Shown: positions 43,454 through 52,015, counted from the stretch's first letter. The stretch is DNA of 64,000 nt from Pseudomonas sp. (GCA_030656145.1 JAUSOF010000095.1:1-64000); one strand, 5' to 3'. Program-made: numbers and translations. Notes: a model not told the origin generated them from the sequence alone.

Positions 43454-44872
43454 TCAGGCCGCCTTGGGCAGATAGGGCCGCCAGTTTTCGGGAATATTCT
43501 CCAGGCGCGGGTAGCTGAGGGCGTCCAGTTGCAACTGCGAGAGCAGGAACGGGGTATGCCGCAGATGCTGCGGCAGGTGGCGCAGCTCCGGCAGCCAGAG
43601 ACTGACAAAACTGGCGTCCGGATCATACTGGCGGGCCTGGCGCAGGGCATTGAATGCACGCTGGTGCCGCGGGTCGCAGCCGACGCCCGCCAGGTAGGCC
43701 CAATTGCCCCAGTTGCTCGCGGGGTCGTAGTCGATCAAATGTTCCTCGAACCAGGCGGCGCCGTATCGCCAGTCCTGCTGCAAGTCGTTGATCAGGTAAC
43801 TGGCGACCACTTGGCGGCCACGGTTCGACATAAAGCCGGTAGCGGCCAATTCGCGCATATTCGCGTCCACCAGCGGCATGCCGGTGCGACCGTGGCACCA
43901 ACGCTCGAAATCCTGATCAACTCGCTTGGGAGCATGCTCTGTCGCTTTCAGGCCGCCGGCTTTGAACAGTGCGCTACCGTGACGAACCAGGGTCCAGCGA
44001 AAGAAGTCGCGCCAGAGCAGCTCCAGCCACAACCAATAGGTTGAATCGTTGCCCCCGTACTGCGCTTCATAACGCCGCAACTCGGCCATCACCCGCCGTG
44101 CCGAGAGGCTGCCGTTGGCCAGCCAGGGGGAGAATTTCGACGAGTACTCACTGCCCAGCATGCCGTTGCGCGTCTCTTTGTATTGGCGTACGCCCTGACT
44201 GCTCCACAGGTAATCGCGCAGGCGTGCCTGCGCTGCGGTTTCGCCACCAGAAAACGGGAAGGCGCTGGCCGGTACGCTGAGCGGCTCGCCAAGACCCAAG
44301 CGCGACAGGCTAGGTAATGGCTGCAGCAACGCCTGCGCACCATCCGGCAGAGACGGCAACCGGTCCGGCGCGGGGCGGGGCTGGAACACATGCAGGCGTT
44401 CCTCAACCAGGTTCTTGAACTGGGTAAACACCTGCGGCAGCTCCTCGAGCGAGCAGGGCAGCTCCTCAACATGGAGCAGGTTATTGCCGGGCACTTGCTG
44501 CAGCGCGACACCGGCAAGCTGGTCTTGCACGCGGCTGAGCTGCGCACGCTCGTCGGGGGCGATTTCCTCCAGGGTCAGTACCCGGTCCAAGCCGAACTGA
44601 CTGACCAGCCGAGGGATAACCTGCTCTGGCGTGCCCGATACCACCAGCAAGTGCGAGCCACGCTGGCGTAGCGCACCATCCAGCGCCATCAGGCTCTCCA
44701 GAAGAAAACGGGCACGGTGCACACCGAGCCGACGGGTGCCGAAAGCACAGGTCTGCAACTGCGCCGGATCGAAGACAAACACCGGCAGCAGGCACTGCGC
44801 ACTCAGTGCCGCCTGAAGCGCCGGATGATCGTCGAGGCGCAAATCCTGTTTGAACCACAGCAGCGCGCGCAT
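43454..44872 (-). CDS. cryD: DASH-type cryptochrome/photolyase
   Basis: A 472-residue flavoprotein of the photolyase/cryptochrome family. The N-terminal antenna-binding half begins MRALLWFKQDLRLDDHPAL. The FAD half shows CRY-DASH traits: GMLGSEYSSKFSPWLANGSLSARR near 248-271, FMSNRGRQVVASYLINDLQQDWR near 361-383, and SNWGNWAYLAGVGCDPRHQRAFNALRQA near 402-430. Such proteins repair cyclobutane dimers, chiefly in single-stranded DNA. AAGGAA lies six bases before ATG; the 655-codon frame reaching into the divergent MarC gene is rejected. Confidence 0.9.
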   Translation of the reverse strand: MRALLWFKQDLRLDDHPALQAALSAQCLLPVFVFDPAQLQTCAFGTRRLGVHRARFLLESLMALDGALRQRGSHLLVVSGTPEQVIPRLVSQFGLDRVLTLEEIAPDERAQLSRVQDQLAGVALQQVPGNNLLHVEELPCSLEELPQVFTQFKNLVEERLHVFQPRPAPDRLPSLPDGAQALLQPLPSLSRLGLGEPLSVPASAFPFSGGETAAQARLRDYLWSSQGVRQYKETRNGMLGSEYSSKFSPWLANGSLSARRVMAELRRYEAQYGGNDSTYWLWLELLWRDFFRWTLVRHGSALFKAGGLKATEHAPKRVDQDFERWCHGRTGMPLVDANMRELAATGFMSNRGRQVVASYLINDLQQDWRYGAAWFEEHLIDYDPASNWGNWAYLAGVGCDPRHQRAFNALRQARQYDPDASFVSLWLPELRHLPQHLRHTPFLLSQLQLDALSYPRLENIPENWRPYLPKAA

Positions 44873-45034
44873 GCAAAGTTCCTTAAACGGCAGCCAGGCA
44901 CAATAGCCCGGCTGCTGGGTGGTGGTAACGCAGCCTGTGTACAACTGCCGCCAATTCGCCTGACGACGGCGTTTTGCCGACAGACTGGCGCCTTCTACAA
45001 CATTAGACTGTAGCGATATGTGAAGGAGTGCTAC

Positions 45035-45628
45035 ATGGATATTTTCGGTATCGCGGTGTTGATCTTCCTGGTTACCGACCCGTTCGGCAATATTGCCATT
45101 TTTATCGCCGCCTTGAAGAACGTCGCCCCCAAGCGCCGGCTGTGGGTCGCGGGGCGCGAGTTGCTGTGTGCCCTGGCCTTGCTTCTGCTGTTTCTTACCT
45201 TTGGTGACAAAGTACTCAGCGCCCTTGGCCTGTCGCGGGAGGCAACTGCGATTGCCGGCGGTATCATCCTGTTCGTGATTGCCATGCGCCTGATCTTTCC
45301 CGGCCCGCAGGGCGTGCTCGGCGATGTGCCGGATGGTGAGCCAATGCTGGTGCCGCTGGCCACACCTGCAGTAGCCGGACCTTCGGCACTGGCGGTGTTG
45401 ATGACCTTGCGCAATACCCATGAAGGCCCGCTTTGGGAACTCTACCTGGCGGTCATCCTGGCGTGGGCGGCGACCGCCTTTATCCTGCTGCAGGCCTCGT
45501 TGCTGCAGCGTTTCCTCGGCCCCCGCGGGCTGACCGCAGTGGAGCGACTGATGGGTATGCTATTGATCATGCTCAGTGTCGACATGCTGCTGGACAACCT
45601 GCAAAGCGTGTTGCATATCCGCCCATGA
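45035..45628 (+). CDS. MarC/YhgN-family integral membrane protein
   Basis: A 197-residue inner-membrane protein with six hydrophobic segments (about 3-25, 35-55, 63-83, 105-125, 138-160, 172-190). The start MDIFGIAVLIFLVTDPFGN carries the family's DPxGN motif. AAGGAG lies before the ATG. Despite the name MarC, no drug-export role is established for this family. Its stop overlaps the amidase start in ATGA, so the two are co-translated. Confidence 0.9.
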   Translation: MDIFGIAVLIFLVTDPFGNIAIFIAALKNVAPKRRLWVAGRELLCALALLLLFLTFGDKVLSALGLSREATAIAGGIILFVIAMRLIFPGPQGVLGDVPDGEPMLVPLATPAVAGPSALAVLMTLRNTHEGPLWELYLAVILAWAATAFILLQASLLQRFLGPRGLTAVERLMGMLLIMLSVDMLLDNLQSVLHIRP

Positions 45629-46398
45629 GAATTGTTTGCCTTACCCTGTTACTCACCCTGCTCGCCGGCTGCACCAGCGGCCCGCAGATCGACGACCGTT
45701 ACACCGCGATCGGCCAGAACAGTCGGGTGCAGTACATCATCCTCCACTACACCTCGACCGACCTGCCGCACTCCTTGCGCCTGCTGACCGAGGAAGAAGT
45801 CAGCAGCCACTACCTGATCGGTGATGCGCCGCCGACCATTTACCGCCTGGTCGATGAAAATCGCCGCGCCTGGCATGCGGGCGTCAGTCAGTGGCAGGGC
45901 CGTACCTGGCTCAATGGCACCTCGATCGGCATTGAATTGGTCAATCAGGGCTATTCCGACGGACCTGACGGGCGTCACTGGCACCCCTATGCCCCGGCGC
46001 AGATCGAGGCCCTGGTCGAACTGCTCCAGGACATCGTACAGCGCCACCAGTTGCCCCTCGGCAGCATCATCGGCCACAGCGACGTGGCGCCACAGCGCAA
46101 GGTCGACCCCGGCCCGCTGTTCCCCTGGAAACGCCTGGCCGATGCTGGTCTGCTGCCCTGGCCAGATGCCGCAGCGGTAGCACAGCAGCAGGCGCTGTTC
46201 AGTACCAGCCTGCCCAGCGCGGCCTGGTTTCAGGCGCAACTGGCGCGCCAGGGATACGAGGTGGCGGAGCATGGCGAGCTGGATAAGGCCACGCGCAATG
46301 TCCTGGCCGCCTTCCAGATGAAGTACCGCCCGGCCAACTACGACGGCGAGCCAGATGCCGAAACGGCGGCGCTGCTGCTGGTACTTAACAGCCAGTGA
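45625..46398 (+). CDS. ampDh2: N-acetylmuramoyl-L-alanine amidase, AmpDh2-like lipoprotein
   Basis: A 257-residue lipoprotein (lipobox LAGC, cysteine 16) with an amidase_2 domain that removes the peptide from murein. Zinc-binding residues are expected in YIILHYTSTD near 36-45 and in GHSDVAPQRKVDPGP near 151-165. The C-terminal 70 residues form a PG_binding_1 domain (FQAQLARQGYEV, then ATRNVLAAFQMKYRPANYDGEPDAETAALL). Place and domains fit AmpDh2 of P. aeruginosa. It is coupled to the MarC gene. Confidence 0.92.
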   Translation: MRIVCLTLLLTLLAGCTSGPQIDDRYTAIGQNSRVQYIILHYTSTDLPHSLRLLTEEEVSSHYLIGDAPPTIYRLVDENRRAWHAGVSQWQGRTWLNGTSIGIELVNQGYSDGPDGRHWHPYAPAQIEALVELLQDIVQRHQLPLGSIIGHSDVAPQRKVDPGPLFPWKRLADAGLLPWPDAAAVAQQQALFSTSLPSAAWFQAQLARQGYEVAEHGELDKATRNVLAAFQMKYRPANYDGEPDAETAALLLVLNSQ

Positions 46399-46609
46399 GC
46401 GGTTGTGAAAAAACTGTCGCCTACTGTGGCCGCCGCCAAGCGCCAGACGCGTCGAGCAAACGCCTCAAGCAGTCCGCGATCCATAGAGGGTAATCACCGC
46501 AGGCAGTGCACCATTGGTATATCGGCGCGGCACAACCGCTGGTGGGCGGTCGCTGCGCCTTGCCGTGCACGCCTGCCGGCGGCCTCGCGGCGATACTCGA
46601 TATATTCAC

Positions 46610-46634
46610 AACCGCCGAGCACTTGCCGGCGGTT
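46610..46634. other. Hairpin past the kinB stop
   Basis: AACCGCCG (46610-46617) and CGGCGGTT (46627-46634) form an 8-bp stem, 5 bp past the kinB stop on the minus strand, without a good T-run. It probably marks the kinB transcript end against the convergent ampDh2. The rest of the 240-bp gap (46399-46638) shows no gene. Confidence 0.5.
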
Positions 46635-46638
46635 TGAG

Positions 46639-48414
46639 TCAGAGCGGTAACTCCAGGTAGAAGCGCGCGCCCTGCCCCACGCGCGACTGCACGCCGATGC
46701 GCCCGCCGTGCAGTTGGACAATTTCCTTGCACAGTGCCAGGCCGAGGCCGGCGCCGCCGGTCTTGCGACCGACCTGGACGAACGGCTCGAATATCCTCGC
46801 CTGCTGGCTGTAGGGAATCCCCTCACCCTCATCCTCGACCGCCAAAATCACCCGCTGACCCTGGCGCCGTGCCTGTAAGCGAATCTGCCCATTGGGGTGA
46901 CTGTGGCGCAGGGCGTTGCCAAGCAGGTTGTCGAGGGCCCGCTCGATTTGCAGGCGATCCACATCAATCTCTGGCAACACCCCACCGACCTCAACACTCA
47001 GCGTGACCCCGCTTTCGGCAGCCTGGCCAGTAAAGCGCTGCTGCGCCTGCCGCAGCAATTGCTCAAGGTCGCAGGGGTGCACATCGAGCTGCTGCAGGCC
47101 GTTCTGATAACGCGAGAAATTCAGCAAGTCGTTTATTAACAGAAGCAGTCGACGCATCTCCTCGTCGACCGTTTCCAGCAGTTCGCTCTCGCGCGCCTCC
47201 GGCGGGAAGTGCAGGCGCTCCTGCAGCAGGCTGAAAGCCATGTGCATACCCGTCACCGGGGTACGCAGCTCATGCGAGGCGCGCAGCACGAACTCGCTAC
47301 GCACGCGCTCGAAGGCACGCTGCTCGGTAACGTCGTGCAACACCATCACCGCACCATGGATCCGTTCGTCGCTGAGGCTGACCGGAGTGAGGCTGTACGT
47401 CAGCAAGCGGGTTTCGCCGTCGGCCTCGACCTGCAAGTCTTCCTGCTCCTGCTCAAGACCTTCGCCGCGCATGACCCGCTGCAGCTGCTCATCCAGGCCC
47501 GGCCGTTGCAGGGCCTGGCTGATGCTTACGCCGCGCGGCTGGTCGTACCAACCGAGCTGGCGCTGGGCAACCTGATTGAAGTGATCGAGCAGACCGCTGC
47601 GGTCGAAAATCAGCAAGCCGTCGTCGATGCTGTCGAGCACCGCCTGCAAACGGCGCTGCTCGGTAAGCAAGGCCTCGACATCGCTGTTCTTGAATTGCCG
47701 CAGCGACTCGGCCATCACCCCGAAACGCTGACTCAAGGACGACAGCTCGGCAACCGGAGACGGCGGTAAATTAACCTGGAAATCGCCTTGGCTGATCCGT
47801 TCGACCGCCAGGGTCAGGGCCTCGAGCGGCTGGCCGAAGTGCTGGGCAATGCTGTGGGCAGTGACGAACCCGAGCAGCAGCACGGCCAGACCAATCAGGC
47901 CGAGTAGCGCAGCAATCAGGGTGGCGCGCTCCTGTGAGCGATGCTCGGCGCTCTGCAGCGCTGCAAAGTAGCGTATCTGTACGGCATTGATGCGCTCGCG
48001 CAGCGCCTCCACGGACTCGCCGAAGGCGACAGAGCCCAGCAGCTCCTGACGCACCGACAAAGGCTTGTCCATCAGTGCTTCATAGAGCGCATAGGCACTG
48101 CCAATCTCGCTCACGGCCTGGCGATCAAGGTCATCGATCGCGCCTTCACGAGCCTGCTCAAGCCACTCGTTAAAGCGCTGATCGGAGGCCTGCAAGGCCT
48201 GGTGGTCGAGGTTTTCTGGCAACAGCAGAATCAGCTGTTTGCCCAGCTCCAGGCGCAGGCCGAGAGTGGCATCAAGAATGCTCAGGTTATGGGTCATTGC
48301 CTGGCTTTGCGTCTTGGTCAGCTGTAATACGCTGAACATGCCCAAGAGCAGGCCAAGCAGGGCCACTGTGATCAGCGCGCTGCTGTTGAGGAAGAGCCGG
48401 CTGCGCAGCTTCAC
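46639..48414 (-). CDS. kinB: KinB, sensor histidine kinase
   Basis: A 591-residue inner-membrane kinase that controls alginate and virulence through AlgB. Two membrane segments (about 8-28 and 165-190) bound a 135-residue helical sensor domain; HAMP (190-240), PAS (about 250-355) and the catalytic core follow, with the phosphorylated histidine in LRASHELRTPV near 374-384 and ATP-binding N, G1 and G2 boxes (DNLLGNALRHS, VEDEGEGIP, GGAGLGLALCK). The start is a GTG that overlaps the algB stop in GTGA; a longer frame lies in algB and is rejected. The length agrees with P. aeruginosa KinB (about 595). Confidence 0.94.
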   Translation of the reverse strand: MKLRSRLFLNSSALITVALLGLLLGMFSVLQLTKTQSQAMTHNLSILDATLGLRLELGKQLILLLPENLDHQALQASDQRFNEWLEQAREGAIDDLDRQAVSEIGSAYALYEALMDKPLSVRQELLGSVAFGESVEALRERINAVQIRYFAALQSAEHRSQERATLIAALLGLIGLAVLLLGFVTAHSIAQHFGQPLEALTLAVERISQGDFQVNLPPSPVAELSSLSQRFGVMAESLRQFKNSDVEALLTEQRRLQAVLDSIDDGLLIFDRSGLLDHFNQVAQRQLGWYDQPRGVSISQALQRPGLDEQLQRVMRGEGLEQEQEDLQVEADGETRLLTYSLTPVSLSDERIHGAVMVLHDVTEQRAFERVRSEFVLRASHELRTPVTGMHMAFSLLQERLHFPPEARESELLETVDEEMRRLLLLINDLLNFSRYQNGLQQLDVHPCDLEQLLRQAQQRFTGQAAESGVTLSVEVGGVLPEIDVDRLQIERALDNLLGNALRHSHPNGQIRLQARRQGQRVILAVEDEGEGIPYSQQARIFEPFVQVGRKTGGAGLGLALCKEIVQLHGGRIGVQSRVGQGARFYLELPL

Positions 48415-49754
48415 AGGTTGAACTGCTTGCGTTTGCGGTACAGGGTCGAGGCATCGATGCCGAGGGTTTTGGCCGCCAGCTCGAGGGTTTCGCTGCCAGC
48501 CAGTACCGCGCCGATATGGGCTTTCTCCAGTTCTTCCAGGCTCATCGCACCGCCGACGCGCGGGCCATTGCCAGCCGGCTGTTCGCCCAGGCCGAGGTGG
48601 CTGACCTCGACCAGTGCCTGGGTGCAGATGATGCTGGCGCGCTCGATCACATTGCGCAGCTCGCGAATATTGCCGGGCCAACGGTACGCCAGCAATGCTG
48701 CGCGCGCCGCATCGCTGAAGCCGCGCGCCGGACGGGCATATTCCTTGACGAACCGCGCGAGGAAACGCTCCGCCAGGGCCAGCAAGTCTTCACTGCGCTC
48801 GCGCAGTGGTGGCAGCTTGAGGGTAATGACATTGAGGCGGTAGAGCAGGTCTTCACGGAATTGCCCGCTCTTGACCATCTCGTCAAGGACGCGATTGGTC
48901 GCGGCGAGGAAACGCACATCGGCACGACGCGTTACCGGGTCGCCAACCCGCTCGTACTCTTTGTCCTGGATAAAACGCAGTAACTTGGGTTGCAGAGTCA
49001 GCGGGAAGTCGCCGATCTCATCAAGAAACAGGCTGCCGCCGTCGGCCTGATTGACCCGACCGAGGGTACTTTCGCTAGCGCCGGTGAAGGCGCCGCGGCT
49101 GTGACCGAACAGCTCGCTTTCCATCAGTTCGGCGGTCAGCGAGGGGCAGTTGATGGTCACGCAGAATTTTTTCGCGCGCCGGCTCCAGCCATGAATGGCC
49201 TGGGCCAGCTCACCCTTCCCCGTGCCAGACTCGCCGAGAATAAGGATATTGGCGTCGGTAACAGCGACCTGCCGCGCAGTCTCCAGGATTGCCATCATCG
49301 CCGGATTGTTCGAATCGAGATCCTGTTTGCTGTTGCGCACTTTGCCCTCCAGGGCTTCCAGGCGCGTGGACATGTGGCGTATTTGCAACTGCTTGATCGC
49401 CGCCATGCGCAGCTGTTCGGGGCTGCACGGTTTGACCAGATAGTCGGCCGCTCCAGCCTGGATGGCGTCAACCGCGATATCCACCGCCGACAGCGCGGTG
49501 ACTATCACTACATGCATCCATGGCGCCTGCACGCGCATTTGCGCCAGCACGTCGAGACCGTTGTCCTCGCCCAAGCGCAGATCGAGGAAACACAGGTCGA
49601 ACACCTGGCGCTGCAACAGCACGTCTGCCTGCTTGGCACTGCTGGCCGTGGCCACCTGATGGCCAGCGTCCTCCAGGCAGTAACGGAAGGTGCGCAAGAT
49701 CGCCGCCTCGTCATCGACCAGCAGAATGCGCCCGCCTGGTTGTGCTGCGTCCAT
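48411..49754 (-). CDS. algB: AlgB, NtrC-family response regulator
   Basis: A 447-residue regulator: receiver domain (1-125) with VDDE near 12-15, the phosphoacceptor aspartate in FLDLRLG near 56-62 and KPCS near 105-108; AAA+ sigma-54-type domain (about 140-375) with Walker A GESGTGKG, the GAFTGA loop that contacts sigma-54, and FLDEIGDF Walker B; and a Fis-type helix-turn-helix at the end (ELAAKTLGIDASTLYRKRKQF). The second of two close ATG codons is chosen because GGAG lies six bases before it. It is coupled with kinB and divergent from the BON-domain gene. Confidence 0.94.
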   Translation of the reverse strand: MDAAQPGGRILLVDDEAAILRTFRYCLEDAGHQVATASSAKQADVLLQRQVFDLCFLDLRLGEDNGLDVLAQMRVQAPWMHVVIVTALSAVDIAVDAIQAGAADYLVKPCSPEQLRMAAIKQLQIRHMSTRLEALEGKVRNSKQDLDSNNPAMMAILETARQVAVTDANILILGESGTGKGELAQAIHGWSRRAKKFCVTINCPSLTAELMESELFGHSRGAFTGASESTLGRVNQADGGSLFLDEIGDFPLTLQPKLLRFIQDKEYERVGDPVTRRADVRFLAATNRVLDEMVKSGQFREDLLYRLNVITLKLPPLRERSEDLLALAERFLARFVKEYARPARGFSDAARAALLAYRWPGNIRELRNVIERASIICTQALVEVSHLGLGEQPAGNGPRVGGAMSLEELEKAHIGAVLAGSETLELAAKTLGIDASTLYRKRKQFNL

Positions 49755-49848
49755 GTCCATCTCCAGATAATTGAGGGGCTGCAAAAACGTGCGCTACGGC
49801 GCGCGACGCTTTCACCACCGTCGAGCGCAAGGCTTGGTCCCGGCGATT

Positions 49849-49865
49849 TCGTGCAGGTTGCACGA
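49849..49865. promoter_or_regulatory. Palindrome TCGTGCA-GGT-TGCACGA, candidate activator site
   Basis: A perfect inverted repeat with 7-bp arms in the algB-BON gap. It lies about 95 bp before a sigma-54 promoter, the right distance for an enhancer-binding protein. The TCGTGCA half-site recurs in the repeats upstream of the second sigma-54 promoter at 51040. AlgB, encoded beside it, is the most obvious candidate reader, by inference. Confidence 0.55.
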
Positions 49866-49959
49866 CGAGTATGCGGCGATCCTGCAAGCTGCATGCTGCC
49901 TCTCTTCGAGAGTTTTGATAACCAATTGATTTATATGCTTTAAATTTTTAGCCCTGGAC

Positions 49960-49975
49960 TGGCACGCGCCCTGCA
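49960..49975 (+). promoter_or_regulatory. Sigma-54 promoter of the BON-domain gene
   Basis: TGGCACG-CGCC-CTGCA matches the -24/-12 consensus TGGCACG-N4-TTGCA with one mismatch and correct spacing. It lies 59 bp before the ATG at 50035. A second box-like TGGCACG nearer the gene lacks a -12 partner. Confidence 0.75.
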
Positions 49976-50034
49976 ACTGTCCAGTTAATCGTTGCCCTAA
50001 GTGGCACGTAACTGGATTCAATAGGAGTTCTGCC

Positions 50035-50871
50035 ATGCATAAGTTGAAAGCTCTGGCCCTGGCCACCGCATCCGCAAGCCTGATCGCCTTCATGCCCTTG
50101 GCGGCCCATGCCGAGCAGGGCGATCTGAGCAGCCAGCTCAGCGAAGCCCGCCAGGAAGGCTCGATCTGGACCGCGTTCGCCCTCAATCGTCATCTCAGTC
50201 CGTTCAAAATCGATGTCGATGTCGAGAACGGCAAAGCACTGCTCACCGGCAGCGTAGAGACCGCGGTCGAGCGTGAGCTCGCCGAGCAAGTCGCGCTGGG
50301 CATCGAAGGGGTGAACACGGTCGATAACCAGCTGCAGGTCGATCCGCAGATCGAACCCACCGCCAGCAGCGAACCAACCCTGGCGCAGCGTTTCGATGAC
50401 GCCACGCTGGTCGCCACGGTGAAATCCAAACTGCTGTGGAACAGCAACACCGAAGGCCTGGATATCAAAGTGGCCAGCAACAACGGTGTGGTAACCCTCA
50501 GCGGCAGTGCACCGACTCCAGCGGCCAAGGAACTGGCTGGGCGCCTGGCGGCCAACACCAACGGCGTGCGCCAGGTGCAGAACCAACTGACCGTCAGCGC
50601 CGCCGACACCAACGCGGCAAAGGCGCAGCAGGCCGCAACTGACGCCGGAGCGGCGATCAGCGATGCCTGGATCAGCAGCAAGGTCAAATCCAGCCTGCTG
50701 TATAGCCGTAATCTCGACGGGTTGAACATCTCGGTGACGACCAAGGCCGGTCAGGTCACGCTCGGCGGCAGCGTGCTGAGCGAGGCAGAGAAGCAATTGG
50801 CTATCGAGACCACGCGCAATATCCGCGGTGTGCAGGCAGTGGAAGCGGCGGGCCTGAGCATCGCTGACTAA
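50035..50871 (+). CDS. Triple-BON-domain periplasmic protein (OsmY-like)
   Basis: A 278-residue exported protein. The signal peptide ends at AHA (residue 26). Three BON modules follow, near 40-105, 120-180 and 205-275; each has the hydrophobic helix plus a strand such as GKALLTGSVET, NGVVTLSGSAPT and GQVTLGGSVLS, with conserved glycine turns. BON domains bind membranes or phospholipids; OsmY-type proteins are induced by osmotic and envelope stress. GGAGTTCTGCC precedes the ATG. It is transcribed from a probable sigma-54 promoter, away from algB. Confidence 0.9.
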   Translation: MHKLKALALATASASLIAFMPLAAHAEQGDLSSQLSEARQEGSIWTAFALNRHLSPFKIDVDVENGKALLTGSVETAVERELAEQVALGIEGVNTVDNQLQVDPQIEPTASSEPTLAQRFDDATLVATVKSKLLWNSNTEGLDIKVASNNGVVTLSGSAPTPAAKELAGRLAANTNGVRQVQNQLTVSAADTNAAKAQQAATDAGAAISDAWISSKVKSSLLYSRNLDGLNISVTTKAGQVTLGGSVLSEAEKQLAIETTRNIRGVQAVEAAGLSIAD

Positions 50872-50929
50872 TCCGCCAATAGCTGTACGTCCACCTATTG
50901 GGCGCGACAGGGATGTTACGCCTCAGGCC

Positions 50930-50977
50930 ATCGTGCAAAACGCCCGACGACCAGACAGCAATCGTGCAGGACGCCCG
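50930..50977 (+). promoter_or_regulatory. Direct repeats, candidate enhancer site for the small-protein operon
   Basis: ATCGTGCAAAACGCCCG (50930-50946) and ATCGTGCAGGACGCCCG (50961-50977) agree in 15 of 17 bases and are offset by 31 bp, three helical turns. They lie 63-110 bp before the sigma-54 promoter at 51040. They share TCGTGCA with the palindrome at 49849-49865. Confidence 0.6.
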
Positions 50978-51039
50978 TATCTGCTGCTGAATATATTTTT
51001 ATCTTGTTGATTTTAAAGAATTTTTATTATCAACATGAA

Positions 51040-51055
51040 TGGCATGCTCACTGCA
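51040..51055 (+). promoter_or_regulatory. Sigma-54 promoter of the small membrane protein genes
   Basis: TGGCATG-CTCA-CTGCA fits the -24/-12 consensus with two mismatches and the same CTGCAAC -12 flank as the promoter at 49960. It lies 85 bp before the first small gene. Confidence 0.7.
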
Positions 51056-51139
51056 ACAGTCACGTTATCAGCACCCAGCGCCAGCACCCAGGCCGGCCGG
51101 GCACCGGACAACCCAGGCAAGACTGGGAGGAGTTTCAGG

Positions 51140-51406
51140 ATGAGTCGCCGTCATTTCGATCTCGCGTTAAGCGACAAGCTTTTGTTGGTTGGCAGCGCAC
51201 TCCTGTTGATCGTGATTGGGTTGGGGCTGGCATTGAGCCGAGATGCCGAAGAAACCGAACAACGCACCAGGCTATCGGCTCCGGCTGCACCGGCAGGCGC
51301 TGCGGCAGCAGACACCAGAACAGCCCCTCAGGCACAGCAAGCCAGCAGCCATAGCCGGGCGCCGGACAACAGTGCCCCATCACGTCAATCCAGTTGGGTG
51401 TTCTAA
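51140..51406 (+). CDS. Small single-pass membrane protein, unknown function
   Basis: An 88-residue protein: a polar N-terminus (MSRRHFDLALSDK), one hydrophobic helix near 14-31, and a low-complexity alanine/proline/glutamine/serine-rich tail. I know no family. GGGAGGAG stands 10 bases before the ATG. It is the first gene after the sigma-54 promoter and ends two bases before the next start, so an operon of three small proteins is likely. Confidence 0.6.
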   Translation: MSRRHFDLALSDKLLLVGSALLLIVIGLGLALSRDAEETEQRTRLSAPAAPAGAAAADTRTAPQAQQASSHSRAPDNSAPSRQSSWVF

Positions 51407-51408
51407 CC

Positions 51409-51675
51409 ATGAGCATGCAACTGCAGGCAAGCAAAGCGGCGCTCTGCGCGAGCGTCCTGCTGCTGGCTGTGCTGCTGGCGCTGCTCAGCGGCGCAGCACT
51501 AGCCCTGTGGAGCAGTCGCGCCACGACAACTATCGAGCCAGGATCGCATCAGCCGTGCAGCGTGCGTCGCGTCTGGCCAGTGAACGCCGGCCAGACGCCG
51601 GAGCTGGAACGTCCACCCCTGCATTCGAGTCAAATACAGCAAGACCTTACATACCTAGGAGAAACACCATGTTGA
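51409..51675 (+). CDS. Small hydrophobic protein, unknown, overlapping the DUF1328 gene
   Basis: An 88-residue reading frame with one hydrophobic helix near 10-38 and a polar tail. It starts two bases after the preceding stop and overlaps the DUF1328 start by 7 bp. It has no obvious ribosome binding site of its own and may depend on coupling. It could be real or only an open frame bridging two genes; the packing favours real. Confidence 0.45.
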   Translation: MSMQLQASKAALCASVLLLAVLLALLSGAALALWSSRATTTIEPGSHQPCSVRRVWPVNAGQTPELERPPLHSSQIQQDLTYLGETPC

Positions 51676-51833
51676 GTTGGGCCATAACGTTTCTGATCAT
51701 CGCCATCATCGCCGCCGTACTGGGCTTCGGTGGTATCGCTGGGACCGCTACAGGTATCGCGAAGATTCTGTTCGTCGTATTCCTGGTGATGTTCATCGTG
51801 TCGTTCATCATGGGTCGTCGCCCAAGAGGCTAG
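51669..51833 (+). CDS. DUF1328 (UPF0391) small membrane protein
   Basis: A 54-residue protein, MLSWAITFLIIAIIAAVLGF followed by GGIAGTATGIAKILFVVFLVMFIVSFIMG, two membrane helices around a glycine-rich turn; this is the UPF0391 family. AGGAGAAACACC precedes the ATG. Family members are often stress-induced; the role is unknown. A frame starting at 51243 overlaps other genes and is rejected. Confidence 0.9.
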   Translation: MLSWAITFLIIAIIAAVLGFGGIAGTATGIAKILFVVFLVMFIVSFIMGRRPRG

Positions 51834-52015
51834 CATCCACATCGCTGGCTGGCGCCCTGCAATTGGGCGCTGGCTTGCCGCTGCGGATCTGCTCGAATCC
51901 AATACCCGTGACAGGCTACGGCAGAGCCATGTCAGGTTGATTCCCGCCAGGCACTACACAACCTCGACGCCACCACCTTGAGCCGCGTTATCATCCGCGC
52001 ATCGATTGGGGGTGG

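Noticed and set aside
43454..45421. 655-codon reading frame for the cryptochrome
   Set aside because: The first 183 codons run antisense through the divergent MarC gene; the start with a ribosome binding site is at 44872.
46639..48681. 680-codon reading frame for KinB
   Set aside because: The extra codons lie inside algB; the GTG at 48414 overlaps the algB stop and gives the known protein length.
50930..50977. Short CRISPR array
   Set aside because: Only two 17-bp repeats with a 14-bp gap and no cas genes; better explained as an activator site.
51846..51861. TGGCTGG-CGCC-CTGCA as a third sigma-54 promoter
   Set aside because: It forms one arm of a hairpin (GGCGCCC/GGGCGC), has three mismatches and lies 155 bp from the next gene.
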